A model generated the notes under the pieces. It made no database searches and had not been told where the DNA came from. It saw only the letters and a program-made list of their open reading frames with translations. Source: Nocardioides salarius (lineage in GTDB: Bacteria > Actinomycetota > Actinomycetes > Propionibacteriales > Nocardioidaceae). Taken from it: a stretch of DNA of 64,000 bases. How positions within the stretch are numbered: the stretch's first letter is position 1; every line of letters starts with the position of its first letter. Location of the stretch: contig NZ_JAFBBZ010000001.1 of assembly GCF_016907435.1 (NCBI RefSeq), positions 2,356,001-2,420,000 of the forward strand, read 5' to 3'. Positions 60,019 to 64,000 of this stretch are shown here, piece by piece. A program made the position numbers and the translations under genes.

Positions 60019-61169
60019 CGTGGGAAGGAGTGCAGCCGGGCGCAGCCGCCGTCGGTGACCTGGAGCAGCTCGCCGGTCTGCACGCCGGCCGTGCCGTCGG
60101 GCGTGGTGACGTTGGGCTGGACGACCACGGTCATCCCCGCCTCGAAGGTCGTGGTGGGCAGCGGCTCCAGGGTGCGGCTGCGCGAGCCGAAGACCGGCGG
60201 CAGGTAGCCGCCGCCCAGCCCGTGCACCAGGTCGTCGACCGTGGTGAAGCCGGCCTCCTCGATCACCGAGGCCGCCTCGACGACCTCGGCGGGCGCCACG
60301 CCCGGGGCCAGCACGGCCTCGACGCGGGCCAGCGCCTCGTCGGCGACGGCGTGCAGCTCGGCGTACTGCGCCGTGGGCTCCGCGCCGACCGTGAAGGTGC
60401 GCAGCAGCTGGCCGGGGTAGTCGACGCCCCAGCTCGTGCTCAGCTCGCAGGAGACCACGTCGCCGGCGTGCAGCCGGCGGGCGCTGGGCCACTGCGAGGG
60501 AACGCACTGGGCGGGCTCGGCCATCGAGGTGATCGAGAAGTAGTGGATGTAGCTGGTGCCGCCCAGCGGCAGGTAGGCGCCCTCGACCAGGGCGCCGAGC
60601 TCGTGCTCGGTGCTGCCGGGGCGGGCCCCGTCGCGCATCGCGGCGCAGGACAGGTCGGTCAGCTCGGCGGCGCGGCGCAGCCAGGCCAGCTCCTCGGGCG
60701 ACTTGCGCAGGCGCAGCCGGGTGTAGGCGCCGGAGAGGTCGAGCACCCGGTCGGCGGCCCCGCGCAGGGTGTCGTGGCCGATCATCGGCAGGGCGCCGAC
60801 GACCCCGACCCCGCCGCCCAGCGCGCCGCGGCGCGCCAGCTCCTGGAGCATCGTCTCGTGGGTGCGCGAGCCCGCCCAGCGCACGTCGGCGTCGGCGGCG
60901 ACGCGGCGGGCCTGGGGGACGTGGTTGTAGAAGTTGACCAGCAGCGTGTCGGGCACGCCGGTGGACCCGTGGCTGTGCACGACCAGCGCCTCGCGGGTCA
61001 CCGGCCAGCCGGTGAGCCACTGCACGGCGCTGCCCGAGCGGTTGGCGCCGTGCAGGACCACGTGGGTGAGGCCGTGCGCCTCGAGCACCTCGTCGAGCGC
61101 CCTGCGGCGCCGCGCCATCTCGTCGGGGCTGAACAGCGGCGGCAGCGCCGCCTCGCGGTCGGCCGTCAT
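59997..61169 (-). CDS. M24 family protein 2 with lost metal ligands
   Basis: The protein has 390 aa. N-terminal creatinase-like domain, C-terminal pita-bread fold. Aligned to aminopeptidase P the first Asp reads Glu (SCELSTS), the second is absent (PGQLLRTF), His is kept (VHGLGGG), the first Glu reads Gln (VVVQPN) and the last Glu is kept (TGELLQV). Metal binding as in a peptidase is therefore unlikely. Thirteen bp after the ABC permease gene, so it belongs to that operon and probably acts on the imported compound; creatinase-like hydrolysis is the inference. Confidence 0.82.
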   Translation of the reverse strand: MTADREAALPPLFSPDEMARRRRALDEVLEAHGLTHVVLHGANRSGSAVQWLTGWPVTREALVVHSHGSTGVPDTLLVNFYNHVPQARRVAADADVRWAGSRTHETMLQELARRGALGGGVGVVGALPMIGHDTLRGAADRVLDLSGAYTRLRLRKSPEELAWLRRAAELTDLSCAAMRDGARPGSTEHELGALVEGAYLPLGGTSYIHYFSITSMAEPAQCVPSQWPSARRLHAGDVVSCELSTSWGVDYPGQLLRTFTVGAEPTAQYAELHAVADEALARVEAVLAPGVAPAEVVEAASVIEEAGFTTVDDLVHGLGGGYLPPVFGSRSRTLEPLPTTTFEAGMTVVVQPNVTTPDGTAGVQTGELLQVTDGGCARLHSFPRGMGRIA

Positions 61170-61182
61170 CAGTCGGAGCCCA

Positions 61183-62010
61183 TCAGTCGGAGCTGCGCAG
61201 GATCCAGGGCGCCAGGCGCGCCTCGACCTTCTTCAGCAGGGTGTAGAGCAGGAAGCCGGTGGCCATCAGCACGACGACCGGCACCAGCGCCTCGGCCATG
61301 TTGAAGCGCCGGGAGTTGACCAGGATCAGGAACCCCAGGCCGGTGACGGCGGTGGAGAACTCGGCGACCACGACGGCGATGAGCGAGCGGCCCACGGCCA
61401 GGCGGACCCCGGTGACGATGAAGGGCAGGGCGCCGGGCACGAGGATGTCGCGCCAGGTCTGCAGCTCGGAGGAGCAGAACGACGCGGCCAGCTCGTCGAG
61501 GTCGCGCGGCACGCCGCGCACTCCGGCCGCGGTGTTGATGGCCACGGGGAAGAACGCGAACATCGCCACGATCACGACCTTGGCCTGGAAGCCGAAGCCC
61601 AGCGCCACGATGAGGATCGGGATGACGGCGACCAGGGGGGTCGCGAAGAGGGCCGAGATGTAGGGGTCGAGCATCACGTCGACGGTGCGGAAGCGGCCCA
61701 CCAGGATCCCGATGAGCAGGCCGACGGCGGTGCCGGCGGCCATGCCGGCCGCGAAGACCAGGGCGCTCTCGCGCGCCGCGGTGAACAGGGAGCCGTCGGC
61801 GAGCATGCCCTCGGCGGCCTGCGCGACCTCGATGGGTCCCACGATCAGGGGGCTCTCGGCCACCATCGAGTAGAGCTGCCAGACCACGGGGATCAGCAGC
61901 AGTCCGCTCCACCAGCACAGGCGCTCCTTCGTGGCGGCGGACATGCCGGCGCGCCGGGGGCGCGGGGTGACGGTGCGGGGCGTGCCGATGGCGTCGCTGA
62001 CCTGGGTCAT
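61183..62010 (-). CDS. NitT/TauT-type ABC permease 1
   Basis: The protein has 275 aa from ATG 62010, ATGA overlap. Six membrane helices and the EAA loop ELAASFCSSELQTWRDILVPGALP (short form ASxxxxxxxxI). PF00528 family. Its sister permease precedes it, so the transporter may be a heterodimer of two permeases with one ATPase. Confidence 0.9.
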   Translation of the reverse strand: MTQVSDAIGTPRTVTPRPRRAGMSAATKERLCWWSGLLLIPVVWQLYSMVAESPLIVGPIEVAQAAEGMLADGSLFTAARESALVFAAGMAAGTAVGLLIGILVGRFRTVDVMLDPYISALFATPLVAVIPILIVALGFGFQAKVVIVAMFAFFPVAINTAAGVRGVPRDLDELAASFCSSELQTWRDILVPGALPFIVTGVRLAVGRSLIAVVVAEFSTAVTGLGFLILVNSRRFNMAEALVPVVVLMATGFLLYTLLKKVEARLAPWILRSSD

Positions 62011-62774
62011 GACACTCCTTGCCAGGGTGAGAGTCGTCGCTGGGCGATCTTGAGGAGGCTGGCCACACCGGCGCCCGCGGCGGCGAGCACCAGCACCGGG
62101 CCCAGCGCACCGGCGATGTCGAAGCGGTTGGAGTAGAGGATGATCAGGTAGCCGAAGCCGCTGGCCCCGGCGTAGAAGTCGGCGAGCACCGCCCCGACGA
62201 GGGCGTGGATCAGTCCGATCCGCAGGCCGGTCATGGTCGCGGGCAGCGAGCCCGGCACCAGCACGTCGCGCCAGACCGTCCACTCCTTCGCGCAGAACGA
62301 GTGCGACAGCTCGACCAGGTCGCGGTCGACGGTGCGCACCCCCGCGGAGGTGTTGATGATGATCGGCAGCACCGTGAAGAGGAAGACGATGAAGATCTTC
62401 GAGGTGTAGTTGAAGCCGACGATCACCAGGATGAAGGGGATCAGCGCCACCAGCGGCGTGGTGTAGAAGATGTTGATCGGCGCCTCGGTGAGCCAGTAGA
62501 GCATCCGCACCCGGCCGATGAGCAGGCCGAACGGCACGCCCACGGCGACGCCGAGGCCGGCACCGACCGCCACGACGTACGCCGTGGGGGCCAGGTAGGT
62601 GGTGAACTCGCCGCTGGCGATCGACTCGCCCAGCCGGGAGGCGATCTCGTGGGGCGGGGCGAGGAAGAGCCCGCCCATCGTCAGGGCCACGAGGTACCAG
62701 GCGGCCAGGACGAACAGCGCGAAGCCGACCCTCAGCTGCAGGACCCGGCTGCGGGAGAGGCCGCGGTCACTCAC
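62007..62774 (-). CDS. NitT/TauT-type ABC permease 2
   Basis: The protein has 255 aa. Six membrane helices; EAA loop ELSHSFCAKEWTVWRDVLVPGSLP. Similar throughout to permease 1 (both with SFC and WRD at the loop), pointing to gene duplication. Overlaps the ATPase stop by eight bases. Confidence 0.9.
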   Translation of the reverse strand: MSDRGLSRSRVLQLRVGFALFVLAAWYLVALTMGGLFLAPPHEIASRLGESIASGEFTTYLAPTAYVVAVGAGLGVAVGVPFGLLIGRVRMLYWLTEAPINIFYTTPLVALIPFILVIVGFNYTSKIFIVFLFTVLPIIINTSAGVRTVDRDLVELSHSFCAKEWTVWRDVLVPGSLPATMTGLRIGLIHALVGAVLADFYAGASGFGYLIILYSNRFDIAGALGPVLVLAAAGAGVASLLKIAQRRLSPWQGVS

Positions 62775-63564
62775 CGCTCACACCGTTGAGCAGCTCGGGG
62801 CTGAGCTCGGTGCTCAGGGGCTCCTGGCGCAGCAGCGACCACATCTCGGCGCGCAGCCGCGCGAAGCGGGGGTCGGTGCGGATCGCGGTGGGGGTGCGGG
62901 GGCGCTCGAAGGGGATGGTGATGTCCTCGACGATGCGACCGGGGTTGGACTGCATGACGATGACCCGGTCGGAGAGCACGATGGCCTCGTCGATCGAGTG
63001 GGTCACGAAGATGACGGTGCGCTTGTCGTTGCTCCAGATGCGCAGCAGCTCGTCCTGCATCAGCTCGCGGGTCTGGGCGTCGAGGGCGCCGAAGGGCTCG
63101 TCCATCAGCAGGGTGCCGGGCTTGATGGCCAGCGCGCGGGCCAGGCCCACGCGCTGCTGCATGCCGCCGGAGAGCTGGTAGGGGTACTTCTTCTCGCGGC
63201 CCTCGAGGCCGACCATGGCGATGTAGGGCTGCGCGGCGGCGCGGGACTCGGCCTTGCTCTTGCCGCGCAGGCGCAGGCCGTAGGCGACGTTGTCCTCGAC
63301 GGTGCGCCAGGGCAGCAGCCGGAAGTTCTGGAAGACCAGGGTGGTGTCGGGGCGGGGCCGCTCGACCTCGTCGCCGTCGACCAGCACCGAGCCCGAGGTG
63401 CGCTCCTCGATGCCGGCGACGATGCGCAGCAGGGTCGTCTTGCCGCAGCCGCTGGGGCCGAGGATCGACACGAACTCGTTGTCGCCGACGTGCAGATCGA
63501 CGTCGTCGAAGACGCTGAGCGAGTCGAAGTGCTTGCTGAGGCCGGTGATGTCAACGTTCGCCAC
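62767..63564 (-). CDS. NitT/TauT-type ABC ATPase
   Basis: The protein has 265 aa from GTG 63564; the frame is open upstream into the hairpin. Walker A GPSGCGKTT (about 37), Q-loop FQNFRLLPW, signature LSGGMQQRVGLARAL, Walker B LLMDEPFGALD, H-loop FVTHS. Complete and canonical. Confidence 0.93.
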   Translation of the reverse strand: MANVDITGLSKHFDSLSVFDDVDLHVGDNEFVSILGPSGCGKTTLLRIVAGIEERTSGSVLVDGDEVERPRPDTTLVFQNFRLLPWRTVEDNVAYGLRLRGKSKAESRAAAQPYIAMVGLEGREKKYPYQLSGGMQQRVGLARALAIKPGTLLMDEPFGALDAQTRELMQDELLRIWSNDKRTVIFVTHSIDEAIVLSDRVIVMQSNPGRIVEDITIPFERPRTPTAIRTDPRFARLRAEMWSLLRQEPLSTELSPELLNGVSGE

Positions 63565-63592
63565 TGGATGGAGCCTTTCGAAGAAGCCGGGG

Positions 63593-63622
63593 GAGGGGGT
63601 GGCCCGGGCGGGCCACCCCCTC
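63593..63622 (-). terminator. Intra-operon hairpin after the SBP gene
   Basis: GAGGGGGTGGCCC (63593-63605) and GGGCCACCCCCTC (63610-63622), 13-bp perfect stem, loop GGGC. Lies between SBP stop and ATPase start, so it probably limits read-through and keeps the SBP more abundant. Confidence 0.7.
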
Positions 63623-63627
63623 ACGGA

Positions 63628-64000
63628 TCAGGACTGCTCGTCGACGAGGGCGCGGGCGTCCTCGTAGATGGTCGTGTCGACCAGGTCCTCGTAGGCGGGC
63701 TTGTCGCCCTCCTCGATGTTGCCCAGCTCGACCTGCTGGTCGGCGGTGTAGTCGACCATGTCCTGCGGGTAGCCGTTGTCGCTCGGGAACAGCCCGTCCT
63801 CGAGGAACGTGTCGTAGGTGTCGGAGAGGATCTCGCGGTCCAGACCGGTGACCTCGACGGCGGTGTCGAGCACGGCCTCCTTGTTGGCGGAGTCGCTCAT
63901 GAACTCGTTGGCCGCGATGTTGGCCGCGGTGAAGGCGACCATCTCGTCGCGCTTCTCCTCGAGCAGGTCGGTCGGGGCCGCGTAGCCGGCGTAGTGCCAG
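63628..64000 (-). CDS. NitT/TauT-type substrate-binding protein, C-terminal part (5' end outside window)
   Basis: The last about 123 residues are visible, beginning WHYAGYAAPTDLLEEKRDEM at the edge; the frame continues beyond it, so an internal ATG at 63942 is not the start. Helical C-terminal region typical of this SBP class (NIAANEFMSDSANKEAVLDT, a DREILSDTYDTFLEDG helix). Order SBP, ATPase, permease, permease, M24 on the minus strand makes an import operon with an enzyme at its end. Ligand unknown, plausibly a nitrogenous compound. Confidence 0.75.
   Translation of the reverse strand, partial: WHYAGYAAPTDLLEEKRDEMVAFTAANIAANEFMSDSANKEAVLDTAVEVTGLDREILSDTYDTFLEDGLFPSDNGYPQDMVDYTADQQVELGNIEEGDKPAYEDLVDTTIYEDARALVDEQS

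Noticed and set aside
63565..63627. Riboswitch between SBP and ATPase genes
   Set aside because: Only a single plain hairpin; no conserved aptamer-like arrangement.
1..64000. CRISPR array, IS element, rRNA, prophage
   Set aside because: No regular repeat-spacer pattern, transposase, rRNA core or phage structural gene seen on either strand.

Overview
The window is high-GC, gene-dense DNA (GTG and TTG starts, ATGA/GTGA overlaps, Shine-Dalgarno GGAGG) of an actinobacterium. The mix of a SAV_915-like protein, a DUF222/HNH protein, PspC, and a desaturase paired with its own ferredoxin reductase fits a Nocardioides-like propionibacterial or nocardioidal lineage. That placement is inference from gene content, not a search result.

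Layout: (i) 1-3.4 kb, minus strand: an ABC permease cut by the window edge and a fused secreted-hydrolase/ABC-ATPase protein. (ii) 3.4-24.8 kb: a large, mostly plus-strand catabolic region. It holds a TetR regulator, an acyl-CoA dehydrogenase and an APH-like phosphotransferase, then E1alpha/E1beta/E2 of a 2-oxoacid dehydrogenase complex with no E3. A second TetR gene faces a 13-gene run: a shortened MDR-like protein, a cyclase-family hydrolase, two acyl-CoA ligases, a ribose-type ABC importer, two SDRs, a zinc alcohol dehydrogenase, a nitroreductase and two acetoacetate-decarboxylase-like proteins. Two kinds of TetR-type palindrome mark its promoters. The substrate cannot be read from the sequence; an imported oxygenated, probably cyclic carboxylate or alcohol is the best inference. 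(iii) 24.8-38 kb: housekeeping and membrane genes: acyl-CoA carboxylase, a WXG/ESX-like module, an epimerase, an ECF sigma with an M1 lipoprotein peptidase, a Ser/Thr kinase, a GntR/membrane pair, PspC, an SQR-like flavoprotein, an MBL hydrolase and tRNA-Gly(TCC). (iv) 38-41 kb: small orphan genes and a DUF222/HNH protein. (v) 41-50 kb: serine hydrolase, amidohydrolase, GDSL lipase, and a PucR regulator divergent from a ferredoxin reductase/fatty acid desaturase pair. (vi) 50-64 kb: transporters and a LacI-controlled region. Two identical 14-bp LacI-type operators lie between an SBP-like/MFS/lacI operon and a hydrolase/dehydrogenase/M24/aldehyde dehydrogenase operon. A convergent NitT/TauT-type ABC operon ends in a second M24 protein.

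The best candidates for undescribed biology are the 3.4-24.8 kb catabolic cluster, the hydrolase-ABC fusion, and the LacI region with two M24-fold proteins that have lost metal ligands and a signal-less SBP-fold protein. No CRISPR array, insertion sequence, rRNA or phage was seen.
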